A stretch of DNA of 64,000 nt from Bacillota bacterium (GTDB lineage Bacteria; Bacillota_A; Clostridia; Lachnospirales; Lachnospiraceae). The translations under genes and the position numbers were made by a program. Position 1 is the first letter of the stretch; every line of letters starts with the position of its first letter. Where the stretch lies: contig JAEZTQ010000005.1 of assembly GCA_023443625.1 (NCBI GenBank), positions 143,322 through 207,321 on the forward strand, written 5' to 3'. The notes below the pieces were generated by a model, which saw only the letters and a program-made list of their open reading frames with translations, was not told the DNA's origin and searched no databases. Positions 56,112 to 63,462 of this stretch are shown here, piece after piece.

Positions 56112-57347
56112 CTATGGAAATAAATCGAATACTACTACCAATATTTCAAAAAAACGTATTAAGCCAATTAACAAGAGGAAAATTATTATTGGTATCTTAA
56201 ATCTTTGTATGAATGGATGTTTTAATCCAGTCGATTGAACTTCATTATATTTTGCTGGACTACTTTTTTTCTTAAGGGTTAAAAGCATAATCTCTAACTC
56301 ATCTCCACCTTGAATTTCCTGAATTTCAAACAATTGATACAAAGCAAAGTACAATTCATGTGTAATATATTCATGCATTTCTAAGAAATATGTTAATAGC
56401 TCAAATACAAGGGGAGATCTTTCAACCTTAAGATATACTACATCAGGGTTATAGTAGTTGACTTTGATATGCTTTTCAACTTTTTGACTAATACTAAATG
56501 TAGCATCCTCCAAGATACTGATCCAATTAGTCATCGTTTGGCATGATGCTTCCTTTTCAAACTCTTGTAGAACACTTCTATAAATATAGAAGGCATAACG
56601 TCTCTCTACTACGTTTTTTTCACAGGTCATCATATTTATATAACTTACTTTTCTTTCATTTTGATCCATGATATCTATCAAAGGTTGGATATCATGCTGC
56701 CTATAAACCTCATCATCCGTCATAATCCCATAGGCAGTACACAATTCACAAAATAAATTCTGAGGCAATTTACTCAGTTTGATATCTTGTTGCTCCTTCA
56801 GGTATTCTACTAAATATCTTATAAATTTTCTATCAAATTGTGCCCTTAAAAAAGCTGACGATTCAACATACTTCCTCCATGGAGCCCAAGTATGTCTTAT
56901 ATCCTGATTTGAGAATATGCGGATAAATTCAGCTATAGCTGGGCTATTGTAGTATTTTCTTTTTTCAAGGTCTACATAGTTTATTAGCTTACCAAATAAT
57001 GATTCGCTTTGCTGCTCCTGGTTATTTTGCTTCTCTCTTAGGGTCTCCTCATGGCGTATTTCTTTCTCATTAACATCTCCAATATTAAATTCTATTAATT
57101 CACCCTGTTTCTTGCTTTTACCCAATTCCTCCAAATCCAGCTCTATGTCGTGAGCAAAATATGACTCCTCAGCCTCATTCTTAGATGCCTTTGCTATCTT
57201 TATCGCTTTCTGATAAGCATTATAAACCAATTGAAAGCCTTCCGGATCAGTCTCTGGATGATGTAGTTTTGATTGCTTTGCATAAGCTTTTTTAATCACT
57301 CTCTCATCCTTCGTGAATTCTATTTCTAATATTTCCCATATCGTCAT
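56112..57347 (-). CDS. J-domain protein truncated inside its first membrane helix
   Basis: A 411-residue paralogue of the 612-residue J-protein: J-domain with HPE (HHPETDPEGFQ), long cytosolic region with strong matches (ELCTAYGIMTDDEVY), then FIQRFKIPIIIFLLLIGLIRFF and a short unrelated tail. The DNA beyond stays similar to the paralogue (encoding GSSIRFISIAV in another frame) for about 40 bp, so an old frameshift cut the protein. It starts 20 bp after the hscC stop. Confidence 0.85.
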   Translation of the reverse strand: MTIWEILEIEFTKDERVIKKAYAKQSKLHHPETDPEGFQLVYNAYQKAIKIAKASKNEAEESYFAHDIELDLEELGKSKKQGELIEFNIGDVNEKEIRHEETLREKQNNQEQQSESLFGKLINYVDLEKRKYYNSPAIAEFIRIFSNQDIRHTWAPWRKYVESSAFLRAQFDRKFIRYLVEYLKEQQDIKLSKLPQNLFCELCTAYGIMTDDEVYRQHDIQPLIDIMDQNERKVSYINMMTCEKNVVERRYAFYIYRSVLQEFEKEASCQTMTNWISILEDATFSISQKVEKHIKVNYYNPDVVYLKVERSPLVFELLTYFLEMHEYITHELYFALYQLFEIQEIQGGDELEIMLLTLKKKSSPAKYNEVQSTGLKHPFIQRFKIPIIIFLLLIGLIRFFEILVVVFDLFP

Positions 57348-57366
57348 ATTTCTACTTCACCAACTT

Positions 57367-59115
57367 TCAATCATCCCTTTCATCAAATTCATCAAACTTT
57401 GCAAAATCTAACTCATCTAGGGTATCAAAAATACTTCTATTGACCTGCATATTTATCCGTACTAAATGCATGACTACTTTCTCTCTAGTTTTAAGAATTC
57501 GTATCTTGGAATTACTGGAAAGTGCAGCAGTAAATACCTGTATGCAATTTACAACAAAGTCTCTTACTACACCATCTGTTTCCATATATAATCTTTCTGC
57601 AAGTGCAAGTACTGACCTATTTTCCTCTTGGTCTGTAGCAAGCATTTTAACTTTTGATAAGGCTTTACAATTTTCTTCGATCTCTTTCTCAGTCAAAGTT
57701 GAATTCTTGTCAATAATTACTTTTCTTGATTTCTCCCCTAATCTGTTTAAGATTTCCACCTCTAACACCCCATTAATATCATAGGTAAATGTCACATGTA
57801 CTACTTCCTGACCCTTCGGTGCAGGAGGTACAGTAATCGTTAATTTGCCCAGTAAAATATTTTCATTACAATAGTAGGCCTCACCTTGATAGACACCAAA
57901 TTCGATATGGCGTTGATTATCCACTGTTGTAACAAATGCTTTCGTTATACTATTGGGTAAAATACTATTTCTCGGAATCATAACCGCCATCACCAAGGGT
58001 CCTTCACCGTTGGGATTAACAATATCAATACCAAGGGTAAAAGGGCACACATCCGTCATCATAATATCCTGTATCTCTTCTTTGCGTTGCATAATCCCGG
58101 TGTATACTCCGATTCCTGACCCGATTAATAAATCCGCTTCCTCTTTCGTATTGAGAGAGCATTTGAAAAGATAAGATATATATCTTCTAACCACCGGCAT
58201 TTTGCTGGAGCCACCCACAAGAATAATATCAGTAATATTTTCAAGGGCAATATGACTGTCCTTAATCGCTTTTTCAATGACTGTTTTAAGTCGCAATAAT
58301 AATGAGGCTGCACACTTAGTGAGCAATTCATTTGTAAAAGTCATTCGTTTTTCTTCGTTCTTATAACTAAACCAGATTTCTGCCTCCTCTTTTTCGGAGA
58401 GTTCTCGTTTACACTGTTCTGCCTTGCGCATCAGTATAGCTTTTTCATTAGATGACAATTTATCTATCTCATTCCTTTGACAAAATTCCTCAAAAATTAT
58501 ATCATCAAAATCATTTCCACCCAAACGATTATCACCGGCAACTGCTACTATTTCAATTACATTTTCATAACAGTCAACGACAGACACATCTAATGTACCT
58601 CCACCAAAGTCCACAACAAGGAATACTTGCTCTGTCCTAGTATCTTCATATCTACATGCCAAAGCAGCCGCGGATGGTTCATTTACAATTCTATCTATCT
58701 TCAGTCCAGCCATTCTTGCAGCGGTTTTTGTAGCCTGTCGTTGGTTATCGTTAAAATAGGCAGGAACACTTATTACAACTTCTGTCACAGTCTCTCCCAA
58801 AGCGACTTCTGCATCCATCTTGATTTTACGTAATACAAAGGATGAGAGCTCTTCTGGTGTATAATTCTTATCCCCTACTTTGAAAACCTTTGTCATTCCC
58901 ATGTATCTTTTAAAATAAGCAACTGATAAATCAGGATGGGAAATTAGTCTATCTTTGGCAGCTTCTCCAACTAGTATTTGTCCATCTGAATCAACACTTA
59001 CTACACTTGGCGTTAAATAAGACCCCAAATTATTCTTTAACAATTGAACCTTTCCATCTTTCCATATGGACGCAAGAGAGTTGCTTGTTCCTAAATCAAT
59101 ACCTATAATCGCCAT
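57367..59115 (-). CDS. hscC: Hsp70-family chaperone HscC
   Basis: The 582-residue Hsp70 has the nucleotide-binding signatures IGIDLGTSNSLASIWKDG, VVDFGGGTLDVSV and ILVGGSSKMPVVRRYI, then a substrate-binding domain beginning TDVCPFTLGIDIV. It is shorter than DnaK (about 640), lacks a glycine-rich EEVD-like tail and ends in an acidic DEFDERDD stretch. By length and wording of motifs it matches the HscC branch, which works with membrane J-proteins rather than DnaJ. GGAGGAATAT precedes the ATG. It is the second gene of the cluster. Confidence 0.93.
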   Translation of the reverse strand: MAIIGIDLGTSNSLASIWKDGKVQLLKNNLGSYLTPSVVSVDSDGQILVGEAAKDRLISHPDLSVAYFKRYMGMTKVFKVGDKNYTPEELSSFVLRKIKMDAEVALGETVTEVVISVPAYFNDNQRQATKTAARMAGLKIDRIVNEPSAAALACRYEDTRTEQVFLVVDFGGGTLDVSVVDCYENVIEIVAVAGDNRLGGNDFDDIIFEEFCQRNEIDKLSSNEKAILMRKAEQCKRELSEKEEAEIWFSYKNEEKRMTFTNELLTKCAASLLLRLKTVIEKAIKDSHIALENITDIILVGGSSKMPVVRRYISYLFKCSLNTKEEADLLIGSGIGVYTGIMQRKEEIQDIMMTDVCPFTLGIDIVNPNGEGPLVMAVMIPRNSILPNSITKAFVTTVDNQRHIEFGVYQGEAYYCNENILLGKLTITVPPAPKGQEVVHVTFTYDINGVLEVEILNRLGEKSRKVIIDKNSTLTEKEIEENCKALSKVKMLATDQEENRSVLALAERLYMETDGVVRDFVVNCIQVFTAALSSNSKIRILKTREKVVMHLVRINMQVNRSIFDTLDELDFAKFDEFDERDD

Positions 59116-59201
59116 ATATTCCTCCTTCGTAGTTTATTATACAATTAACATTTTGGCATTAGTTGCATTGTAACTCTTTGCCTCATATTGATTGGGTTTG
59201 A

Positions 59202-59834
59202 TCATCCATGGTTCTTATTTCTTACTGCTACCTCTTTTGCTTTCATAATATATATCCCTAACTCATGAGCACTTCGCAAACACATTTCTGCTTCTTCTGA
59301 GTTGGCAGGTATAGCAAATGTGGATCGATATCCTCGTCCATTATATGTATATGCAAGGTACTTCTTCCCGCATATCTGGATTTCTAACCCGATCTCTTCA
59401 TACTGCTTTCTGGCTGGTGCATTTAAGTTTGGATGAATAGTAACCCCATCTATATAAGATGCATCGATCACTTGGATTTTAAAAGGGTTTTTCACTGCAA
59501 CAACTGCTAATCGACCATTTTCTTCATCAACAATCCAATAATCATGCTTATATTCGAGACAATAGGAAAAAGGGAAACCTCCTTCTTTGAATTTCTGAAC
59601 TAATTTCTTAGAACGCTTATAGGGCAGTATCTCAAATAGTAAATATGTCCAATATAGAATTATTGCCACAAGGGCAATATCTAATATTACATTTACCACC
59701 ATTGGAAAACCCGGATCAAATCTAACCCATATAGCTATTGCTATAGCAATAGGAAGTATCCAAGAAAAACATAAAACTATGATTAAATATGCAATAAACC
59801 TCAAACTAAATTTTTTAATATAGATATTATCCAC
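59202..59834 (-). CDS. Two-helix membrane protein at the head of the hscC cluster
   Basis: A membrane protein of about 210 residues with two helices (about residues 10-34 and 42-64 of this start) and a C-terminal cytosolic domain with PH-like strands (WIVDEENGRLAVVAV, FKIQVIDASYIDGVTIHPN). A GTG start is chosen because AAGGAAGGATTAATAGTT precedes it; the ATG 12 codons upstream has no ribosome site. The layout (two helices then a beta domain) is the same as in the J-protein C-terminal halves, suggesting a common partner site. Family not recognised. Confidence 0.7.
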   Translation of the reverse strand: MDNIYIKKFSLRFIAYLIIVLCFSWILPIAIAIAIWVRFDPGFPMVVNVILDIALVAIILYWTYLLFEILPYKRSKKLVQKFKEGGFPFSYCLEYKHDYWIVDEENGRLAVVAVKNPFKIQVIDASYIDGVTIHPNLNAPARKQYEEIGLEIQICGKKYLAYTYNGRGYRSTFAIPANSEEAEMCLRSAHELGIYIMKAKEVAVRNKNHG

Positions 59835-59943
59835 AACTATTAATCCTTCCTTGTTGAATATTGATATCATAGATAGAATTTGATATTATCCAATTTTGTC
59901 CTAATTAGAGTTTATTTGTAAAATAAAGTTGTATATCACCAGT

Positions 59944-59971
59944 ATTATACCATTGTATCTATTAAAATCAA
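59944..59971 (-). promoter_or_regulatory. Promoter of the hscC cluster
   Basis: Minus strand TTGATT (59966-59971), 16 bp, TATAAT (59944-59949), about 110 bp before the first gene of the cluster. Confidence 0.7.
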
Positions 59972-60040
59972 AATGTTTTTGTAAAATATGGGTTTATCTG
60001 AATTTCTTTACATCCTAATATAAATTTGGATATAAAAAAA

Positions 60041-60070
60041 CCAGCGCGACCATGTTTCGTGGTGTGCTGG
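60041..60070 (-). terminator. Terminator upstream of the hscC cluster
   Basis: Minus strand CCAGCACACCA / TGGTCGCGCTGG with a short loop then TTTTTTT. It ends the transcript of the 33-codon gene and is nearly the same hairpin as at 52646-52678. Confidence 0.9.
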
Positions 60071-60099
60071 ATGTTAGCTCGTATTAATATTATAAGCAG

Positions 60100-60201
60100 T
60101 CACTTTTCTTTAAAACTATTTGGGACAATTTTAAGTCCTTGCCTATTTAACGCTTCGTCCAGATAATCACCTGGTTTTGTTGCTTTTTGGAAATCAGCCA
60201 T
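60100..60201 (-). CDS. 33-residue peptide
   Basis: A short gene too small for routine calling: MADFQKATKPGDYLDEALNR and 13 more residues to a TGA. It has a strong ribosome site (GAGGAGAATTCCCT) eight bases before the ATG and a terminator 30 bp after the stop. The peptide is charged and soluble, with no membrane segment. I recognise no family; it could be a complete small protein or an N-terminal relic of a longer one. Confidence 0.6.
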   Translation of the reverse strand: MADFQKATKPGDYLDEALNRQGLKIVPNSFKEK

Positions 60202-60310
60202 AGGGAATTCTCCTCTTTTTTTGTTTAGGAGGTTATTTTGTGGTGATTTAATTTTACTACAAAAAGGAAGAAGTTCTCTACTGTTAAAAGTACAAATCTA
60301 GTTAGTATAC

Positions 60311-60802
60311 TTAATATGTCAAACTCTTATAAAATTCATAGTTTCCATTATTATACTCTATATACCATTCATTATAAAGAGAAGGATTTGGTTCTCCTTC
60401 TTTACTTTGTGGTGACATAAACTCTACATCGTATTGATTGTTCTTCTCTCGAAAGTGTATGTATATTCCTATTTTTATGAAGCTATTATGATATTTCTTT
60501 TTGTGATACTTAACTAAATCTTGAAAAACATTATCTGTTAATAGATATTTAGTCGTATTTTTAAATAACTCCTCTATTTCTTTTTCATTTAGTATCTTAT
60601 TAACATTATAAATTATGTTAATTTTTATTGGTAAAGTTCTATGTATAGTAATACTATTAACATATGCATAGTTATTCAATGTGTCAGCTTTAAAATCTTT
60701 CCACTTGTATATATCAATTTTAATTGCTATAAAAAAATATATAAGGATGAAGATTATGAATATTGATAATATAAATATAAAAAATTTATTTTTTACCTTC
60801 AT
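60311..60802 (-). CDS. Small membrane-anchored hypothetical protein
   Basis: A 163-residue protein with an N-terminal membrane helix (residues about 7-30, strongly Ile/Phe) and a polar outer domain rich in Asn, Lys and Tyr. GGAGGAATATA precedes the ATG. Unknown family. Proteins of this shape are common beside Rhs or other secreted toxin genes as immunity or surface proteins; that role is only an inference from the Rhs remnant at 62.6-63.4 kb. Confidence 0.65.
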   Translation of the reverse strand: MKVKNKFFIFILSIFIIFILIYFFIAIKIDIYKWKDFKADTLNNYAYVNSITIHRTLPIKINIIYNVNKILNEKEIEELFKNTTKYLLTDNVFQDLVKYHKKKYHNSFIKIGIYIHFREKNNQYDVEFMSPQSKEGEPNPSLYNEWYIEYNNGNYEFYKSLTY

Positions 60803-60812
60803 TATATTCCTC

Positions 60813-61030
60813 CTATAAAATGTCCCCTTTTATTTCAAACACATCTATGTTATCATACTGTCCAACGACTTTATTTGACGAGGTATACTCATAGATGATT
60901 TTGTCTGTAAGTGCATCAGCATATAGTAGAAACTCTTTAACATCATCCTTAGTAAAATCGTTATTCAAATTACTTGCATTCTCTTAATCTATTTCTTAAG
61001 CAGTTCCCCAATTATATCCATTAGTTATTT
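60813..61030 (-). pseudogene. Decayed gene fragment
   Basis: A minus-strand frame encodes protein-like sequence (NWGTA, then after two TAA codons NDFTKDDVKEFLLYADALTD and VVGQYDNIDVFEIKGDIL). Two in-frame stops within a few codons and no ribosome site mark it as a remnant. About 55 codons are open after the stops. It ends 11 bp before the 163-residue gene. Confidence 0.5.
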
Positions 61031-61031
61031 T

Positions 61032-61808
61032 TTAATTACTCGGATAATAATACCCGGAATGATTATTTATATTATCAGTGGAATCAACCACATATATCTT
61101 ATCCTCCAGAAAATAATAAGCTATATCAATTGTTCCGATGTCAGAAATATCTTCATAAAGCAAAACATCATTATCTATGAATTCATCACAATAAAGATTG
61201 CTTCCTGTAGCTACAAATCCATCACTAAATACAAATTTTATATCGTCATCGTGCCAATGCGTTGAAATAGTATACTTTCCATCTTCTCGAAGGTATACTT
61301 TGTCTAACTTGTACCATGAACGATCAACCTCAATCTTGCTATCCTCTGGTATAGGAATAGAAGAATCTGTATTAAATTCGGGTTCTACTATAGATGATTT
61401 ATCAAGATAATAAATACCTGAATAATCCTCATCTAATCCCAATAAATCAATAATCTCAATTTTTTCTTCCTCATCATAATATATTAGTTTTATATAACCA
61501 CCAAAATTAAATCCTTCATAAACTAATGCATTTTCAATTAATATATCATCAACAGCATCTGTTGTTGCAACGTTATGACTACCATCAAATACAAAACTCA
61601 GCAAACCACTATCATACCATCCCATATGAAACGTATGAAGTCCATCATCTCTTACAAATAAACGTTTAAACAAATACCACTGTTCTATCATGGTTCGCTG
61701 TATAATCTGCTCTTCTGTCTCTTCGGGATTTGGGGTTATCCTCGTAATATTTGCTTCTTCTGATGTACTTTGGGTACCTTCATATGATCTGTCATTGTCT
61801 ATGTACAA
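61032..61808 (-). CDS. Two-repeat surface protein body, separated from its anchor by a frameshift
   Basis: The 258-codon frame begins at a TTG with no ribosome site. It contains two tandem repeats (about residues 44-134 and 165-254) of a domain with the recurring pattern WY.....V(R/Y)LREDG.YT and W.D...(K/S)FVF..G, ending in GYYYP or GIYYL. Directly upstream, another frame encodes a good start and a membrane helix that should belong to the same protein. As it stands the gene is probably not translated in full, unless frameshifting occurs at the A-runs. Confidence 0.6.
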   Translation of the reverse strand: MYIDNDRSYEGTQSTSEEANITRITPNPEETEEQIIQRTMIEQWYLFKRLFVRDDGLHTFHMGWYDSGLLSFVFDGSHNVATTDAVDDILIENALVYEGFNFGGYIKLIYYDEEEKIEIIDLLGLDEDYSGIYYLDKSSIVEPEFNTDSSIPIPEDSKIEVDRSWYKLDKVYLREDGKYTISTHWHDDDIKFVFSDGFVATGSNLYCDEFIDNDVLLYEDISDIGTIDIAYYFLEDKIYVVDSTDNINNHSGYYYPSN

Positions 61809-61902
61809 CTTTTTTCTTGTTTTTTAGTATAAATAAAAATATCATACTTACTACAATACATATCATATTGAAAATCATTACTAAATTAAATATTGTCTGC
61901 AT
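61792..61902 (-). CDS. Short membrane-helix gene, N-terminal part of the repeat protein
   Basis: MQTIFNLVMIFNMICIVVSM and 16 further residues form a single membrane helix followed by LKNKKKV. GGAGGAATCCAA precedes the ATG. The frame stops in the next gene, which continues in the +1 frame. Two runs of six A at the junction suggest one extra base broke a gene of about 290 codons into two. Confidence 0.6.
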   Translation of the reverse strand: MQTIFNLVMIFNMICIVVSMIFLFILKNKKKVVHRQ

Positions 61903-62045
61903 TTGGATTCCTCCATTATAATGAAATCGCTCTAAAAATACCTCAAATTATTCAATCTACAGCCTAATAAACACTTGGCTGTAACCTGAATAATCTAAAT
62001 TCATTCGCAACTGGTCAAAAAATGACCCACTAGTACCTTGATCCT

Positions 62046-62085
62046 TAGCATGACGGCTCGAATATAAGTAACAGCAGTCATGCTA
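62046..62085. repeat. Inverted repeat in an accessory spacer
   Basis: TAGCATGAC and GTCATGCTA, nine bp perfect, with a 22-base loop; the plus-strand exit is CTTTTGTAG. It could be a weak plus-strand terminator. No gene found from 61903 to 62139. Confidence 0.5.
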
Positions 62086-62139
62086 CTTTTGTAGAAAGAG
62101 GAGAATGCTTATGGAAATGTAGCTTAGGATTATAAAAAA

Positions 62140-62604
62140 CTAACTGGCAATGTATAGAAAATATTTTCCGTCCTCATTTACAATAAAAGACCAGACTACG
62201 ATAGTCTTAGGGCTTGGTATGAACCAATGCTTCTCGCCTTCTGTGAAAGCGCTATAACATACAATTATGTTATTTTTATTCATATCCCACCAAGTAATGC
62301 CATAACCGTTAAATGGTATTGCGATGTTTTTAAAGTCGTATTCTTCTCCAAAATAATTTTGGAGTCTACTTTTTATACTTTCCAAATCATTACTATTAAA
62401 CTCTACTTTTACAGCAATGTCTCCATTCCAACTATTATAATCGAATTTTACTATTTTTGATGTAGACGGTAATATTAATTCAAACTTACTTTCGATTATT
62501 TGAGCTGGGCTTTCCTTTGGAATTAAGCATATGCTTATAAGTATAATGATAAAAATAATTACTACTACGATAATAATAATAATAATAATATTCTTCTTAT
62601 GCAA
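62140..62604 (-). CDS. Small membrane-anchored hypothetical protein with Ile tract
   Basis: A 154-residue protein starting at TTG, with a clear ribosome site (GGAGGGATAATACCA). The membrane helix (residues about 5-27) is an almost pure Ile/Val tract encoded by an AAT-type trinucleotide repeat. The outer domain is aromatic (NYFGEEYDF, YGITWWDMNKN). No family recognised. Same general shape as the 163-residue protein nearby. Confidence 0.65.
   Translation of the reverse strand: MHKKNIIIIIIIVVVIIFIIILISICLIPKESPAQIIESKFELILPSTSKIVKFDYNSWNGDIAVKVEFNSNDLESIKSRLQNYFGEEYDFKNIAIPFNGYGITWWDMNKNNIIVCYSAFTEGEKHWFIPSPKTIVVWSFIVNEDGKYFLYIAS
62570..62592. repeat. Trinucleotide microsatellite encoding a membrane helix
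   Basis: Seven or so consecutive AAT units on the plus strand encode Ile codons in the 154-residue protein. Length changes in steps of three would lengthen or shorten the helix without breaking the frame. Confidence 0.8.
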
Positions 62605-62650
62605 TGGTATTATCCCTCCTAGATTTAATTCATCAATCCTAGCATTCCTT

Positions 62651-63425
62651 TTATTGTGAGCGTTTCATGATTACTATAACATGTCGTATAAACTTTTCCA
62701 TCAATATATTGTATAAAACCCACCCTTCATTATCTACAGGCCAGATTCCGTTTTTGGGTCTGGATACTTTTAATTGATTGTAAAAGGCATCATCATTTTG
62801 TGATTCATATAAATAATCTCCCCATAATACATTTCTACAGTCCCATATTATAAACCGTGCCATCACTGGCCAATACGGAACCTTCATTTATTTTTTGTAA
62901 AAAAGCAGCTGCCACATTACTATCCTTATAATCAAGATGACCTGCATTACAACCAGGAAGTATTAAATCATCAATGTTTTTATTTTCCAGATTAGAAATA
63001 TCGCTTGTATTCAAAACAGTTTCATTACCATTTATACTTCCAAATCCTAATCCGGTAGCATTTGCATGCGTATCGATTAAAACTCCGTCATAGGTATAAT
63101 TCTGTACCTCTCCCCCTGCATCCTCACTAAGAAGTCTGCCAAAGATATCATAGGTATAGTTAGGCTTATTACCGTTTGCATCATAGGTGTAGGTGGTAAT
63201 CTGACCCAGGGCGCCATATTAGGTTCTACTGATTACATTACCTTTATCAACTTGTTCATATGTTGAGCCTGGGTCTCCTTCCTTTGGAGCACGTGATTTA
63301 CCTTGAGTAACATTAGCCTTACTATCACCCTTAGTCTTATACGCTCCCATAATATTATTTTTATTATCTTTTTTATTTCTATGTTCAAAAAATTTCTTAT
63401 CAAAAGAAGATGCTATCTGTATCAA
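62651..63425 (-). pseudogene. Rhs/YD-repeat protein remnant with a Cys-peptidase-like C-terminal domain
   Basis: The minus strand reads GSTYEQVDKGNVISRT, a TAA stop (63219-63221), then in the same frame YTYDANGN, YTYDIFGRL and YTYDG, which are classic YD repeats. A domain with a possible His-Cys pair follows: DTHANATG and LILPGCNAGH, then VLASDGTVY, as in caspase/CHAT-like peptidases. The frame ends in TAG at 62837 while the sequence continues in another frame (SRPKNGIWPVDNEGWVLYN) to 62651. A nonsense codon and a frameshift thus inactivate it. It is the 3' part of an Rhs toxin gene. Confidence 0.75.
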
Positions 63426-63462
63426 TTACCTGATTAGAGCATCCTCTTTAGAATTAAGAATA

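Noticed and set aside
56112..56160. Programmed frameshifting at the seven-A run joining the split J-protein
   Set aside because: Both -1 and +1 shifts at the run meet a stop within a few codons, and the next gene has its own ribosome site and repeats the helix region.
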